Below are positions 1-9,668 of a stretch of 64,000 nucleotides of DNA, in pieces (within the stretch, counting starts at the first letter, position 1; each line of letters starts with the position of its first letter). Under the pieces are notes generated by a model. That model saw only the letters and a list, made by a program, of their open reading frames with translations, made no database searches and was not told where the DNA came from. Both the position numbers and the translations under genes were made by a program. This stretch comes from Micavibrio sp. UBA5572 (GTDB lineage Bacteria; Pseudomonadota; Alphaproteobacteria; Micavibrionales; Micavibrionaceae), in contig DIMG01000033.1 of NCBI GenBank assembly GCA_002425415.1, positions 1 to 64,000 of the forward strand, written 5' to 3'.

Positions 1-2
1 TT

Positions 3-206
3 AATTGCAGGGGGGATTACCAAGGCACAGTCGATGAAATCAGACGCCTTGCCAACATTCATCACGAGCTTGTAGAAAAATTTGCAGAAGATCTTTCCAA
101 CTTCTGCCTGAAAGACCCACGTGTTTCCAACGTAGAAGTCAGTATAGAAAAACTAGACGTTTATCCGGAAGGTCGCGTGGGTACACAGATTATTCGCACC
201 AAATAA
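3..206 (+). CDS. Dihydroneopterin aldolase-like protein (FolB family), C-terminal part only
   Basis: The gene enters from the left edge of the window and only its last 67 codons are visible, ending in TAA at 204-206. The visible part has a helix containing 'HHELVEKFAEDL', then a strand 'VSNVEVSIEKLDVYP' and the ending 'GRVGTQIIR'. This helix plus 'V.V.K' strand arrangement matches the C-terminus of the FolB fold, which cleaves 7,8-dihydroneopterin in folate synthesis. The catalytic N-terminal half is outside the window, so the enzyme activity is inferred from fold similarity. The next gene is convergent, 22 bases away. Confidence 0.55.
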   Translation, partial: NCRGDYQGTVDEIRRLANIHHELVEKFAEDLSNFCLKDPRVSNVEVSIEKLDVYPEGRVGTQIIRTK

Positions 207-228
207 TAATAGAATAAAAAGAATCCTG

Positions 229-1092
229 TCACTCGTATTGTTGGGAAAAGAGCGGCAAAAACATTTCCCTATCTGCATAAATATCGATTTGTAAAATTTG
301 ACCTGAGAAAATAAGAGCGGAACCAATAGATTGCATTTGCTCGACCTGCATAAAACGATCAATGCGGATTCTATATCTAAAAAAAACTTCTTTCTTTTCA
401 CTCAATTGACCATCTTTATCTTCTAAGAAACGAATGTATTCTTTTGCAAGATCATGGGGGACACGAATAAAATCTAAATTGATAGGGCTTTTTAATTTTA
501 CAATCGCCGTAGGAGTGAATCTAGGGTCATTATAGCTCTTCCCCAACTTACAGGATTCTTGGGATAAAACCTTGTTATCTGTTATCTGAATGGCCGCCAT
601 ATTGAACAATTCAGAATCTTTTAATGCAAACCCCTGTAAATCAAAATCATAGCGCCCAATTTGAACCGGCTGGATAATTTCAACATAGTTTGAAAAACTG
701 TAAGCATATTTCTGCAGATAAGAAATTGTTGCAAGCTGAATTTTTCTCCACTCGAATTCATCATAATAATATTTTTTATAGAGATCGCATTCAGAAACCC
801 GGATGTAATTATCAATAGCGTCAGTATCTGAAACCTGATAGGCTCCCAACATCCACATCATCCGCATAACATTTTCATAATTTGCGGGAACGTAACGAAT
901 AGGCACAGCACCTTTGTCATTTTCTTTATTGCTTTGAATTATTTCATGAAGAACTTCCGATGATTTTTTTATGCTGGTTTTATTTGCTGATTCTTGTATT
1001 TCCGTTTCTGCAAAAGACGGAAAACTCGGAATTGTAACAATGATGCAAAGCAAGGAACATAAAACCCAATTCCTTATAAAAATCTTTTTCAT
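229..1092 (-). CDS. Secreted protein of unknown function, translationally coupled to mutY
   Basis: This 287-residue protein starts with a clear Sec signal peptide: basic 'MKKIFIRN', a hydrophobic core around residues 9-24, and probable cleavage after 'SFA'. It is therefore predicted to be periplasmic or extracellular. The mature part is rich in Tyr, Ile and charged residues and has no cysteine pattern or catalytic motif that I recognise. Its ATG overlaps the mutY stop codon in an ATGA arrangement, so it is probably translated from the mutY message. The mutY neighbourhood gives no hint about its role, because a DNA repair enzyme and an exported protein share no obvious pathway. Confidence 0.75.
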   Translation of the reverse strand: MKKIFIRNWVLCSLLCIIVTIPSFPSFAETEIQESANKTSIKKSSEVLHEIIQSNKENDKGAVPIRYVPANYENVMRMMWMLGAYQVSDTDAIDNYIRVSECDLYKKYYYDEFEWRKIQLATISYLQKYAYSFSNYVEIIQPVQIGRYDFDLQGFALKDSELFNMAAIQITDNKVLSQESCKLGKSYNDPRFTPTAIVKLKSPINLDFIRVPHDLAKEYIRFLEDKDGQLSEKKEVFFRYRIRIDRFMQVEQMQSIGSALIFSGQILQIDIYADREMFLPLFSQQYE

Positions 1093-2174
1093 TCTACCTC
1101 TTTAAGCGTTGAAACGAAGTGAATCACTTTTCGGAAAAGACTCGGGAATCCCACGTCTCCAAGATTATTTATATCTACAAGATATTGATTTTTATTTAAT
1201 ATCAGCATACTTGATCGTATTTTACCCTTCATTATAGTCAATTTCAAAGAGAAATGGGTAAAAACATGTGTAATCTCTCCAGCTCTTTGCCAGTCCAAAT
1301 CAGGGATTTTCTCTTGCCCGTAACCATCCCAATTTGTTCCAGGCAACCCCGCCATATTACCCAACATTCTGTTGCCGCCCCTTTTTTCGACTACAATCTG
1401 TTGATTTTCGGTTTCTATCCAATAAACCTCACCAACTCTGGATGGTTTTTTTAGCTTGGAAGCTTTGTGTGGGTATTTCTCTGGTTCTGAAAAATGGAAA
1501 GCCTGACAATAGGAGCACACAGGGCATAAACTGCATTTCGGGGATTTCGGAGTACAAATTGTTGCCCCAATATCCATCAATGCCTGAGGCATATCAGACG
1601 CAGAACATCCTATCCCGTCATAAATAATGGAGGCTTGTTGATAGATAGTTTTTTTGCTTTGGGGCAAAGGCTCTCCAATCATAAAAAGACGAGACGTAAT
1701 TCTTTCTATATTGCCATCGACAACAACGGATTCTTGGTGAAAAGCGATAGACAAAATCGCTGCGGCTGTATATCGGCCAATGCCCGGGAGTTTCAGTAGT
1801 TCTTTTTCCGTTCGCGGGAACGCTCCGTCATAATGATTAAAAACTTCCCGAGCGCATTTAATAAGGTTTCGGGCACGGGCATAATATCCCAAACCGGCCC
1901 ATTCACGCATAACGGCATCCTCATCCGCATGTGCCAGATCCGCAAGAGTTGGCCAAAGATGCGTAAATTTTTCAAAATAGCTTTTGACCGCAAGAACAGT
2001 TGTTTGCTGAAGCATAATCTCGGATAACCAAACATGATAGGGGTTTGGTTTTACAGCCTTTTTGGTTTCTCTTGGCATTCTCCAAGGCAAATCACGAGCA
2101 TTTTTGCCATACCAATCCATGACTTTTTGCTGAAAATCTTTTGTATCCCATTCAATAACGTGACTTTTTTTCAT
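1089..2174 (-). CDS. mutY: A/G-specific adenine DNA glycosylase MutY
   Basis: MutY removes adenine mispaired with 8-oxoguanine in base-excision repair. At 361 residues it has the usual length. Visible features are the 'LSEIMLQQTTV' helix with the catalytic Glu near residue 52, the helix-hairpin-helix 'LPGIGRYTAAAI' near 129-140, the catalytic Asp in 'VVVDGNIERI' near residue 153, and a complete 4Fe-4S ligand set C-x6-C-x2-C-x5-C at about 207-223. A NUDIX-like C-terminal region (about 245-350), which normally senses 8-oxoG, is also present. The gene is divergent from the DciA-like gene, with only about 20 bases between the two start codons. Confidence 0.96.
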   Translation of the reverse strand: MKKSHVIEWDTKDFQQKVMDWYGKNARDLPWRMPRETKKAVKPNPYHVWLSEIMLQQTTVLAVKSYFEKFTHLWPTLADLAHADEDAVMREWAGLGYYARARNLIKCAREVFNHYDGAFPRTEKELLKLPGIGRYTAAAILSIAFHQESVVVDGNIERITSRLFMIGEPLPQSKKTIYQQASIIYDGIGCSASDMPQALMDIGATICTPKSPKCSLCPVCSYCQAFHFSEPEKYPHKASKLKKPSRVGEVYWIETENQQIVVEKRGGNRMLGNMAGLPGTNWDGYGQEKIPDLDWQRAGEITHVFTHFSLKLTIMKGKIRSSMLILNKNQYLVDINNLGDVGFPSLFRKVIHFVSTLKEVE

Positions 2175-2195
2175 TCTGGAGTTACAACATTTGCT

Positions 2196-2717
2196 ATGTC
2201 GGATTTACGCCCCCTTTCCGTTTCGGTTTCCCGTTTAACGTCAGAAGCTTTCAGCCGAAAGTTTGTGGCACTGGGGCGTATTTTAACGCAATGGGCTGAA
2301 ATTGTCGGTCAGGATATGGCCAGCAAGACCCAGCCAGTAAAAATACACTATAGAAAGCCAAAAACCAAAGGGGAAAAGCCCCAAGCTTCGCTCGACATTG
2401 GAGCCAGCAGTTCGGATGCGGCCTTGCTTCATTATCAAAAAGATCTGATATTGGAACGATTGAATCAGCTTTATGGTGAAAAATGGATTACGTCAATTCG
2501 ATTTGTGCATTTGGTTGCGGCCAATTCTACCGATAGTTTTGGCTATGATTATGATGCGTTCAAGGGGAAAATGGCCTCTATACCTCCTGCTTCGAGCGAA
2601 GAAATTGGACGGTTATCAGAGGTTCTTGAGGAAATCGAAGACGATGATATAAGGAAACGTCTTGAAAAGCTGGGGCAAAGCGTACTAAGGAAAGAGCGTT
2701 CTAAATTAAAAGAATGA
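2196..2717 (+). CDS. DUF721 / DciA-like protein, probable replicative helicase loader
   Basis: The 173-residue product has the DUF721 core near its N-terminus, including 'LGRILTQWAEIVGQDMASKTQPVKI'-like strand and helix elements written here only in part. Proteins of this family (DciA) load DnaB helicase in bacteria without DnaC. I chose the ATG at 2196 because the family begins just before this core; the frame is open further upstream, but only inside the mutY leader. A TGGAG ribosome-site-like stretch lies about 14 bases upstream. The C-terminal third is charged and probably disordered. Head-to-head placement with mutY is common in alphaproteobacteria. Confidence 0.82.
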   Translation: MSDLRPLSVSVSRLTSEAFSRKFVALGRILTQWAEIVGQDMASKTQPVKIHYRKPKTKGEKPQASLDIGASSSDAALLHYQKDLILERLNQLYGEKWITSIRFVHLVAANSTDSFGYDYDAFKGKMASIPPASSEEIGRLSEVLEEIEDDDIRKRLEKLGQSVLRKERSKLKE

Positions 2718-2765
2718 CCCCGATAAATTTTTGAATATTCACAATTAGTAAAAAGAGAACAAGAA

Positions 2766-3587
2766 ATGTCCATTTTATCCCCCAACTTGTCCATTATGCT
2801 GCGTGCAGCCGAAAAAGCTGCCAAGTCTCTTATCCGTGACTATGGGGAGGTCGAAAATTTGCAGGTTTCCCGCAAAGGGCCTGCCAATTTTGTTTCTGCA
2901 GCTGATATCCGATCTGAAGAGATTATTTTTGGTGAACTGAGTAAATCCCGACCTGCTTTCGGTTTTTTGATGGAAGAACGTGGCCAAGTTGCTGCGACAG
3001 GAGTAAAAGCTGGAGAAGAAGAGTTCCGGTTTATTGTTGATCCACTGGATGGCACAACCAATTTTCTTCATGGAATCCCGCATTTCAATATTTCTATCGG
3101 ATTAGAACGCCAAACCGGGTCAGGACGTGAAATTATTGCTGGATTGGTGATGAACCCGATCAGCAATGAAATCTTTCATGCGGAAAAAGGCGCAGGAGCT
3201 TTTATGCAAAAACGTCGTTTACGTGTTTCTGCCCGCCGTGATCTTGACATAGCCGTCATTGCTGGTGGTGATGCCGCATCCAAATCCAAAGATAGTCAGG
3301 AAATTATGACTCGCCAATTTGCGGCTCTAATGGGAAAAACTGGCGGTTTCCGACGCATGGGCGCAGCCGCTCTTGATCTGTGTTATGTCGCAGCAGGGCG
3401 ATTTGATGCTTTTTGGGAAAATGGCCTATCCCCTTGGGATATGGCAGCCGGAGCTTTGATTGTCAAAGAAGCCGGAGGCTCTGTTGTAAGTTTATCAGGG
3501 GATAAAAATCCTGTTTATGGTGATTGCATTCTTGCGAGCAACGCAAACTTACAGCAATCTATTAAAAAGGTTCTTGAAGGGGCTTAA
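2766..3587 (+). CDS. Inositol monophosphatase family protein (SuhB-like)
   Basis: This is a 273-residue member of the Mg-dependent inositol monophosphatase family. The metal-binding signature 'DPLDGTTNF' lies at about residues 92-100, the acidic 'LMEERG' at about 68-73, and the second signature 'WDMAAGALIVKEAGG' at about 224-238. The substrate cannot be read from sequence. Family members hydrolyse inositol phosphates, PAP/PAPS or related sugar phosphates, and SuhB also takes part in rRNA transcription. The stop codon is followed directly by the ATG of the OmpA-like gene, indicating one transcript. Confidence 0.9.
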   Translation: MSILSPNLSIMLRAAEKAAKSLIRDYGEVENLQVSRKGPANFVSAADIRSEEIIFGELSKSRPAFGFLMEERGQVAATGVKAGEEEFRFIVDPLDGTTNFLHGIPHFNISIGLERQTGSGREIIAGLVMNPISNEIFHAEKGAGAFMQKRRLRVSARRDLDIAVIAGGDAASKSKDSQEIMTRQFAALMGKTGGFRRMGAAALDLCYVAAGRFDAFWENGLSPWDMAAGALIVKEAGGSVVSLSGDKNPVYGDCILASNANLQQSIKKVLEGA

Positions 3588-4763
3588 ATGAAAGAGTTTT
3601 TTGCTGTTTTACTGTTTTTGGTTTTTGCATGTGGTTGTGTTTCTTCCTCATACGCCGAAAATCTTGGTGAATATGGCAAAGCTGATGTTGAAGTTGATCG
3701 GTCTGTGCTCAAAGAACTCGAAGGGTATCAACCACCGCCAATGTTTGGTGGTTTACCTAGCCAAAAGATAGAGGATTCTGCGCTTGATCCTACCCCGCCC
3801 CCTCAAATCCCCCCTCCCGAACGCCCAAGCCTAACAGCCCCAAAAGCTGAAGCCCTGTTACAGCATCCGGTTGAAAACCACCATGTTTTGACTTTGCAAA
3901 GATCTGTGGATCAACAACCTGATTTGACTGTTCCCCAACTTCCCGTTCCATCGTCACAAGAAAAATCTCCTGAAGTGACCGCTGATATTATTCCCATTCC
4001 GCCGAAGAAGCCCAAGACTTTAATTGTGGTTACCACCACTCAAGCCCCTTCTAAAAATACAGTCATTGTCAAACCAGAACCAGACACGCTGGAGCTGCCT
4101 CCACTAGGAACTTTTGAGGATGAGCCGGAAAATAACCCCGATAAGAATATCATAAAACCGATCAAAAAAGCGGTTGAGATCAAGCTTGCTCCGCCTGTGA
4201 ACGCTTATAAGCCGACCACACCGAAAACCATGCCCGCTGTTCCTCCTGTCAAAGTAGAATCCGATCCGTTACCGGTTATGGGTAATTTACCGCCAATTGT
4301 TCCGGAAAAAGTCGAAAAACCAAGCATTGGTGAACGAATGATGGATAATGCGCTGACCCGCCACATGGTCAAAGATGAAAATGATGTGAAGTCGATTTTA
4401 GGAATTCCCAATAGCGAAGGAGAAAATCTTGACCTTGACCAATTTAGCCTTGCCTTTAAGGCCGGAATTGCAGACCTCGATGAAGATCAGAAAAGTCTAA
4501 TAAAACAGAAGGTTGTGCCGCGTCTTTTGAAAGATCAAGCGGCTCGCCTTCAAATTCTTGCCTATGCCAGCCGGACTGACGGGACAGAGAGTTCATCCAG
4601 ACGAATTTCCTTATCAAGGGCATTGTCTGCCAGATCATATCTTCTGGAAAATGGGATTAAACCCACGCGCATTGATGTTCGCGCGTTAAGTGATAAAACT
4701 ACGGAGCCTCCAGTTGATCGCATTGATGTGACGTTTACAGGGCTCAATAGCAAAAATTATTGA
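3588..4763 (+). CDS. Exported proline-rich protein with C-terminal OmpA-like domain
   Basis: The 391-residue protein has an N-terminal export signal with a hydrophobic core at about residues 5-18. Cysteines near residues 15-17 could be a lipidation site, but the lipobox is not canonical, and cleavage after 'SYA' is equally possible. Residues about 45-280 are rich in Pro and Lys and look disordered, like a periplasm-spanning linker. The last 100 residues resemble an OmpA peptidoglycan-binding domain: 'LQILAYASRTDG', then 'RRISLSRALSARSYLLENGI', then 'TRIDVRAL'. The likely role is to tether the envelope to peptidoglycan. It starts immediately after the upstream stop codon. Confidence 0.75.
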   Translation: MKEFFAVLLFLVFACGCVSSSYAENLGEYGKADVEVDRSVLKELEGYQPPPMFGGLPSQKIEDSALDPTPPPQIPPPERPSLTAPKAEALLQHPVENHHVLTLQRSVDQQPDLTVPQLPVPSSQEKSPEVTADIIPIPPKKPKTLIVVTTTQAPSKNTVIVKPEPDTLELPPLGTFEDEPENNPDKNIIKPIKKAVEIKLAPPVNAYKPTTPKTMPAVPPVKVESDPLPVMGNLPPIVPEKVEKPSIGERMMDNALTRHMVKDENDVKSILGIPNSEGENLDLDQFSLAFKAGIADLDEDQKSLIKQKVVPRLLKDQAARLQILAYASRTDGTESSSRRISLSRALSARSYLLENGIKPTRIDVRALSDKTTEPPVDRIDVTFTGLNSKNY

Positions 4764-4829
4764 GTTTTATACTTGATAAGAATGTGGATAAACAGACTAT
4801 AGCTATCGGTTTTATTTGAAAAAATCTGT

Positions 4830-4859
4830 TTGACCCTGCATAAATTTGAATTAATTCTT
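4830..4859 (+). promoter_or_regulatory. Possible sigma70-type promoter before the DsbA-like gene
   Basis: TTGACC at 4830-4835 is followed, 16-17 bases later, by an AT-rich TAATTC-like hexamer. It lies about 75 bases before the chosen start codon at 4933. The -10 match is poor, so this is only a candidate. Confidence 0.3.
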
Positions 4860-4932
4860 GGAACATTAAGGTCTAATGGGGTATACCCCAGTTTATGAAA
4901 ATCACACAAGCTGTGAGGAGAGAGTATTCATT

Positions 4933-5808
4933 ATGTCAGATAAAAAAGAGTCTTCAAAATTTATTCCGGTTACAATTGTTCTGTTACTGGCCATTGCTGC
5001 ATTATATTTTCTGTTTGATACCATGAAGGAAGTTCCACCTCAGCCTGTTTCATCTCAGCCTGCAGTCGCCGAACAAAGCGTGGATGCCATTCCTTCGGAA
5101 GAAACACCCGAAGAAGCTGAAGAAGCTAAAGCTCCGACACCGGGTGATCTGGTTGTTAAAACGAAAACACTCTCTATCCCTGATGCGGCCGGCACGCCTC
5201 CCGTAACAGAAGACGCTCCATCAACAACGGCAACCGCTGTCGATGCCATGATGGGGGATCGCACTTTGGGCAGTGATGATGCTCCAATTAAAGTTGTCGA
5301 ATATTCTTCTTTGACCTGTGGGCATTGCGCATCATTTCATAATGATGATCTACCAAAAATCAAAGAAGCCTATATCGATACAGGCAAAGTCCAATTCATC
5401 TTCAAAGAATATCCTCTGAATCAACCCGCTGTTATTGCATCCAAAGTTATGCGCTGCCTGCCTGCCGACAAATTTGTTGGCTTTATGGGATTGCTATTCG
5501 AACAGCAGGAAAATTGGGCTTATAGCACCGATTATAAAGACAAGCTGACTCAATACGCAAAACTGGCAGGTCTTGGTGAAGATGAAATCAATGCTTGCGT
5601 TGATAATGTTGAACTTGAAAAACGTCTGATCGGAGATATGCAAGCAGCACATGACAAATTCGACATTGGCTCAACACCAACTTTTATTGTCAATGGCGGC
5701 GAGAAAGTGATTGTAGGACATCAACCATTTTCATTCTTTCAGTCTACCTTTGATCCACTTCTTGGAATTGCCCCTTCTGCTCCGGCAAAAGACGCTAACC
5801 AAGAATAA
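4933..5808 (+). CDS. Membrane-anchored DsbA-family thiol:disulfide oxidoreductase
   Basis: From the ATG at 4933 the protein has 291 residues. This start was chosen because GAGGAG lies about 12 bases upstream and the membrane helix then sits near the N-terminus (about residues 11-28). After an Ala/Pro/Glu-rich linker (about 35-105) comes a DsbA/thioredoxin-like domain with the redox motif C129-G-H-C132 and the cis-proline loop 'GSTPTFIVNG'. The family oxidises or isomerises periplasmic disulfides, and DsbA proteins beside smc and mutY are common in alphaproteobacteria. The partner (DsbB-like) is not in the window. Confidence 0.9.
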   Translation: MSDKKESSKFIPVTIVLLLAIAALYFLFDTMKEVPPQPVSSQPAVAEQSVDAIPSEETPEEAEEAKAPTPGDLVVKTKTLSIPDAAGTPPVTEDAPSTTATAVDAMMGDRTLGSDDAPIKVVEYSSLTCGHCASFHNDDLPKIKEAYIDTGKVQFIFKEYPLNQPAVIASKVMRCLPADKFVGFMGLLFEQQENWAYSTDYKDKLTQYAKLAGLGEDEINACVDNVELEKRLIGDMQAAHDKFDIGSTPTFIVNGGEKVIVGHQPFSFFQSTFDPLLGIAPSAPAKDANQE

Positions 5809-5844
5809 AACCTGCACTTCCAGAAACAGGATACCTGAAACGAC

Positions 5845-8800
5845 ATGTCGAATTTTAGCCGCCTACGCCTTCAAGGATTCAAATCATTTGTTGAAAAATC
5901 AGATTTGGACATTGGCCCTGGTTTAACCGGAATTGTCGGGCCAAACGGTTGCGGCAAATCGAATCTTGTCGAAGCCTTGTCTTGGGTTATGGGAGAAACA
6001 TCGGCCAAACGGTTGCGCGGTTCGGGCATGGATGACGTTATTTTTAACGGCACCAGCAATCGCCCTGCCCGCAACTCTGCCGAAGTTTCTGTTGTTTTGG
6101 ACAACCGCGAGCGAACAGCTCCGGCTTTGTTCAATGCGACAGACGAAATCGAAGTCGTACGCCGGATTGAACGTGATATGGGATCAAGCTACTACGTGAA
6201 CAGCAAGCCTGTCCGTGCGCGTGATGTCCAGATGTTATTTGCCGACATGGCCATTGGTGCACATTCGACCGCTATTGTTTCCCAAGGTCGTATTGCTGCA
6301 ATTATCAATGCCAAACCAGCAGAGCGCCGTCAGGTTTTGGAAGAGTCTGCCGGAGTATCCGGTTTGTATGTTCGCCGTCATGAAGCCGAATTGCGCTTGA
6401 AAGCCGCCGATGCAAATCTGGCACGGTTACAAGATGTTGTTGCGGGTCTTGAAACCCAGCTTGACTCTTTAAAACGCCAAAGCCGTCAGGCCACACGTTA
6501 TAAAAATATTAGTGCTGAAATTAAAGCTCTTGAAACAAAATTGGCTTTGGCCGAATGGATGATTGCGCGGACTTTAAAATCCGAAGCAGAACAAGAATAC
6601 AATGACTCCGAAGGTCTTGTCGCCGAACGCATGGGACGCGTTGCAGAACTGAACCGTTTGCAAATCGAACAAGGAGAATCTCTACCGCCATTGCGTGAAA
6701 AGCAAGCCGAAACAGCGGCGGCATGGCAAGCTCAAAATTTCGAATTGCGTCGTCTTGATGATGAAGAACAACGAATCACTGCACAAATTGATGAAGCAAA
6801 ATCTTCTTTGTCCCATATTTCCAATGATCGCACCCATGAGGAGCAATCGTCAAGCGAGAGCACCTCTATGCTTGAAAAATTGGACACAGAAGAAAAAGAA
6901 CTTCTGGCACAATCCAATACCAAAGAAGAAATTACCCGCCTGACAAATGATCGTGGCGAAAAAGAACTCGATGTTTTACGATTGCAGGAAAACTATCAAT
7001 CCACTTTGGAAAAAGCCGCCAGCCTCAAAGCAACACGAGCAACGCTGGAAAGCCAACTATCTCAGGATCAAAACCGTTTAAGCTCGGTCAAGGCGCGCAT
7101 TGCATCCCTTCAACAGCAAATCGAACAAAAGCGCGCGCAACAAGAAGCTGCAACACCTGTTGATGGCTTAAATACTGAAATTGACACTCTTGATTTAGGC
7201 TTGGCTGAAAAACGCTCTGCTGAACAAACATCTAAAGAAGCACTGGATACAGCCCAACACGCTTTGGATGAAGCCCGTGCCACGCAACAGACATCCCGCG
7301 AAGCATTGTCAAAAATCCAATCCGAAATGAACGCCCTGGAAAGTGTTCTGAAATCGGAATCCCAATCCGGATTTCGTCCGGTTCTGGATGAAATCAAAGC
7401 CGATGATGGATTTGAAGCCGCATTGTCCAAAGCATTAGGCGATACCATTATGGCATCAACGGCCAGTGATGCTCCGGCAGTATGGTCAGGAAAATCGACT
7501 GTAGATCAATCTCCTGAATTTCCGGCAGGTGTTGCACCACTTCGTCCCCATATCAAAGCCCCTGAAGCCTTGCAAACAGCCCTATCCTATATCGGTTATG
7601 TCGAAGACGATACCAAAGGAGAAGAGGCCTGTTCCCAACTTAAAGCCGGACAATCGATTGTTTCAAAAGATGGTGCTTATTGGCGTTGGGATGGATTGTG
7701 TATCCGTGCCAAGGCCATGGATCGCAATGCGATTCGTTTAAAAAATAAAAACCGTCTGGAAGAATTGCAATCCCAACTTCCTAATGCTCAATCGGCTTTT
7801 AACTCTGCCGAAGATAAATTACGAGCCACTCAAGCAGACGTTCAGTCCTGCAGACAAACAGTTCAAAATCTGGAACAGGATGTCCGCAACATTGATCGTA
7901 GTCTGGCGAATAAACGGACAGAACTGCAACGCGCCATTGAAAAACGGGCGCACACAGAATCAGAAATTGCCAAACTGGAAGAAGGCCTGAATATTACAGG
8001 CGAAGATATCGAGCGTTTAGAGGCTGCAGTATTTACGCATCAAACATCCATGCAATCTTTTGATGATGAATCTTTGGCACGTCAAAATCTGGAAGTCGAA
8101 CAGCGTAAGCTTGCTTTGGCTGCCGCACAGGGGGCGTTGAGTGAGGCATCTGCCGCGCTTGAAGTGTTCCAACAAGGCATCCGTCGCCGTGAGGCTCGGT
8201 TACGGGCGATTGCCGATGAACGCGTTTCTTTGAACAATCGTGCCATTCGGGCAAAAGACCGTCTGAAAAATTTAGATGAACGTGAAGAAATTCTAAAAAC
8301 CAAACTGGAAGAAGTTCTATCTCGTCCTGATGAAATTACAGCCCAACGCCTTGCTTTATTGGACACTCTTAAAACCATGGAAAATGCCAAAAATGCATCT
8401 TCTGATGCCTTGGCATTGGCAGAAAAAGAATTGGCTGAAACGTCTCGTTCCTTGAAAGAATCCGAAGCCTTGTTAATGGAAGTCCGAGAATCAAGGGCTA
8501 AAGCTCAAGCCACCATGGAAGCCGCAAGTGGTTCGATTGAAATCATCCGCCAGTCCATAGAAGACCAATTCTCTATGAATCCTGACGAGTTGTGGCAAAG
8601 TTCGGAAATGGATTTGGAAAAACTGAATTCAGAACCGATTGATAAATTACGCGGCAAACGGGATCGTTTAATCCGTGAACGTGACGGCATGGGACCTGTG
8701 AACTTACGCGCCGATGTTGAATCCCAAGAGGTCGAACAACAATTGGCCAAACTATGTCAGGAGCGTTCCGATTTAGCACAAGCAATTGAAGAATTGCGCG

Positions 8801-9318
8801 GCGGCATTCATAAACTCAATAAAGAAGCGCGTGAACGTTTACAGCAAGCCTTTAATACGGTGAATGGTCATTTCCAAACATTGTTCACCCGCTTGTTTGG
8901 TGGTGGATCGGCTCATTTGGCGTTTGTTGACTCGGATGATCCACTGGAAGCCTCTTTGGAAATTTTTGCCTCTCCGCCCGGAAAATCCCTGCAATCTCTG
9001 TCATTATTGTCAGGTGGAGAAAAAACTCTGGCTTCAACCGCTTTGATTTTCGCCATGTTCTTGACGAACCCTGCCCCGATCTGCGTATTGGACGAAATTG
9101 ACGCGCCTTTGGATGATGCCAATGTTGATCGTGTTTGCACGATGCTGGAAGAAATTGTCCAGCAATGTAGCACTCGATTTGTGATTATTACGCACCACCG
9201 CTTAACCATGGCGCGGATGGATCGCCTCTATGGCGTGACCATGTCCGAGCGTGGTGTATCCCAATTGGTATCCGTTGACCTGCAAGGTAAACTCGACTTT
9301 TTGGAAGCGGCTGAATAA
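5845..9318 (+). CDS. smc: Chromosome segregation ATPase SMC
   Basis: The 1157-residue protein has the full SMC layout. Walker A 'GPNGCGKS' is at about 32-39, followed by a long coiled coil, a hinge at about 505-635 and a second coiled coil. The C-terminal head carries the ABC signature 'LSGGEKT' near 1055 and Walker B 'CVLDEIDAPLDD' near 1080. SMC dimers work with ScpA and ScpB to organise replicated chromosomes; those partners are not in this window. The start ATG at 5845 lies 36 bases after the DsbA-like gene, so the two may be cotranscribed. Confidence 0.97.
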   Translation: MSNFSRLRLQGFKSFVEKSDLDIGPGLTGIVGPNGCGKSNLVEALSWVMGETSAKRLRGSGMDDVIFNGTSNRPARNSAEVSVVLDNRERTAPALFNATDEIEVVRRIERDMGSSYYVNSKPVRARDVQMLFADMAIGAHSTAIVSQGRIAAIINAKPAERRQVLEESAGVSGLYVRRHEAELRLKAADANLARLQDVVAGLETQLDSLKRQSRQATRYKNISAEIKALETKLALAEWMIARTLKSEAEQEYNDSEGLVAERMGRVAELNRLQIEQGESLPPLREKQAETAAAWQAQNFELRRLDDEEQRITAQIDEAKSSLSHISNDRTHEEQSSSESTSMLEKLDTEEKELLAQSNTKEEITRLTNDRGEKELDVLRLQENYQSTLEKAASLKATRATLESQLSQDQNRLSSVKARIASLQQQIEQKRAQQEAATPVDGLNTEIDTLDLGLAEKRSAEQTSKEALDTAQHALDEARATQQTSREALSKIQSEMNALESVLKSESQSGFRPVLDEIKADDGFEAALSKALGDTIMASTASDAPAVWSGKSTVDQSPEFPAGVAPLRPHIKAPEALQTALSYIGYVEDDTKGEEACSQLKAGQSIVSKDGAYWRWDGLCIRAKAMDRNAIRLKNKNRLEELQSQLPNAQSAFNSAEDKLRATQADVQSCRQTVQNLEQDVRNIDRSLANKRTELQRAIEKRAHTESEIAKLEEGLNITGEDIERLEAAVFTHQTSMQSFDDESLARQNLEVEQRKLALAAAQGALSEASAALEVFQQGIRRREARLRAIADERVSLNNRAIRAKDRLKNLDEREEILKTKLEEVLSRPDEITAQRLALLDTLKTMENAKNASSDALALAEKELAETSRSLKESEALLMEVRESRAKAQATMEAASGSIEIIRQSIEDQFSMNPDELWQSSEMDLEKLNSEPIDKLRGKRDRLIRERDGMGPVNLRADVESQEVEQQLAKLCQERSDLAQAIEELRGGIHKLNKEARERLQQAFNTVNGHFQTLFTRLFGGGSAHLAFVDSDDPLEASLEIFASPPGKSLQSLSLLSGGEKTLASTALIFAMFLTNPAPICVLDEIDAPLDDANVDRVCTMLEEIVQQCSTRFVIITHHRLTMARMDRLYGVTMSERGVSQLVSVDLQGKLDFLEAAE

Positions 9319-9330
9319 TTCTGCCCTGAA

Positions 9331-9621
9331 TTAACGATAATAATGCGGATGAACAAGCCATGTAGCCGCAGGATTTGCGTTTGCTTTCATAAGATTATAC
9401 GTTGCAACATCCACGCGCGTTCCTGCATCAAAGAGACGTTTTTTGTACAATTCATAGCTTACTACGGCTGATTCCGCACTGTGAGGGTTTTGGATCACCT
9501 GAACCATTGCGGCTGGAGCCTCAAGTTCGGCAGGGATGGTTGTAACCTCTGCTGGACACAATGCCTCTGCTATGGCAAAGATGACTGGGGCGATGGCTTC
9601 TCGAAAAAAATGAGCTGTCAT
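9331..9621 (-). CDS. Small exported protein of unknown function
   Basis: From the ATG at 9621 this is a 96-residue protein. A GGA element about 9 bases upstream favours this start over ATGs farther upstream. The first 25 residues look like a weak signal sequence ('MTAHFFREAIAPVIFAIAEALCPAE'-type, hydrophobic and Ala-rich). The rest contains 'YELYKKRLFDAGTRVDVATYN' elements, and the protein ends in 'HPHYY' plus one Arg. No family was recognised. It is convergent with smc, 12 bases away, and divergent from atpI. Confidence 0.5.
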   Translation of the reverse strand: MTAHFFREAIAPVIFAIAEALCPAEVTTIPAELEAPAAMVQVIQNPHSAESAVVSYELYKKRLFDAGTRVDVATYNLMKANANPAATWLVHPHYYR

Positions 9622-9668
9622 ATGCATTTTTCCAATATAACTATATTTATATATAGAAATCAATAAAA

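Noticed and set aside
2034..2195. Longer N-terminus for the DciA-like protein
   Set aside because: It would lie entirely within the mutY coding start region on the other strand and shows no family similarity; ATG 2196 fits the family.
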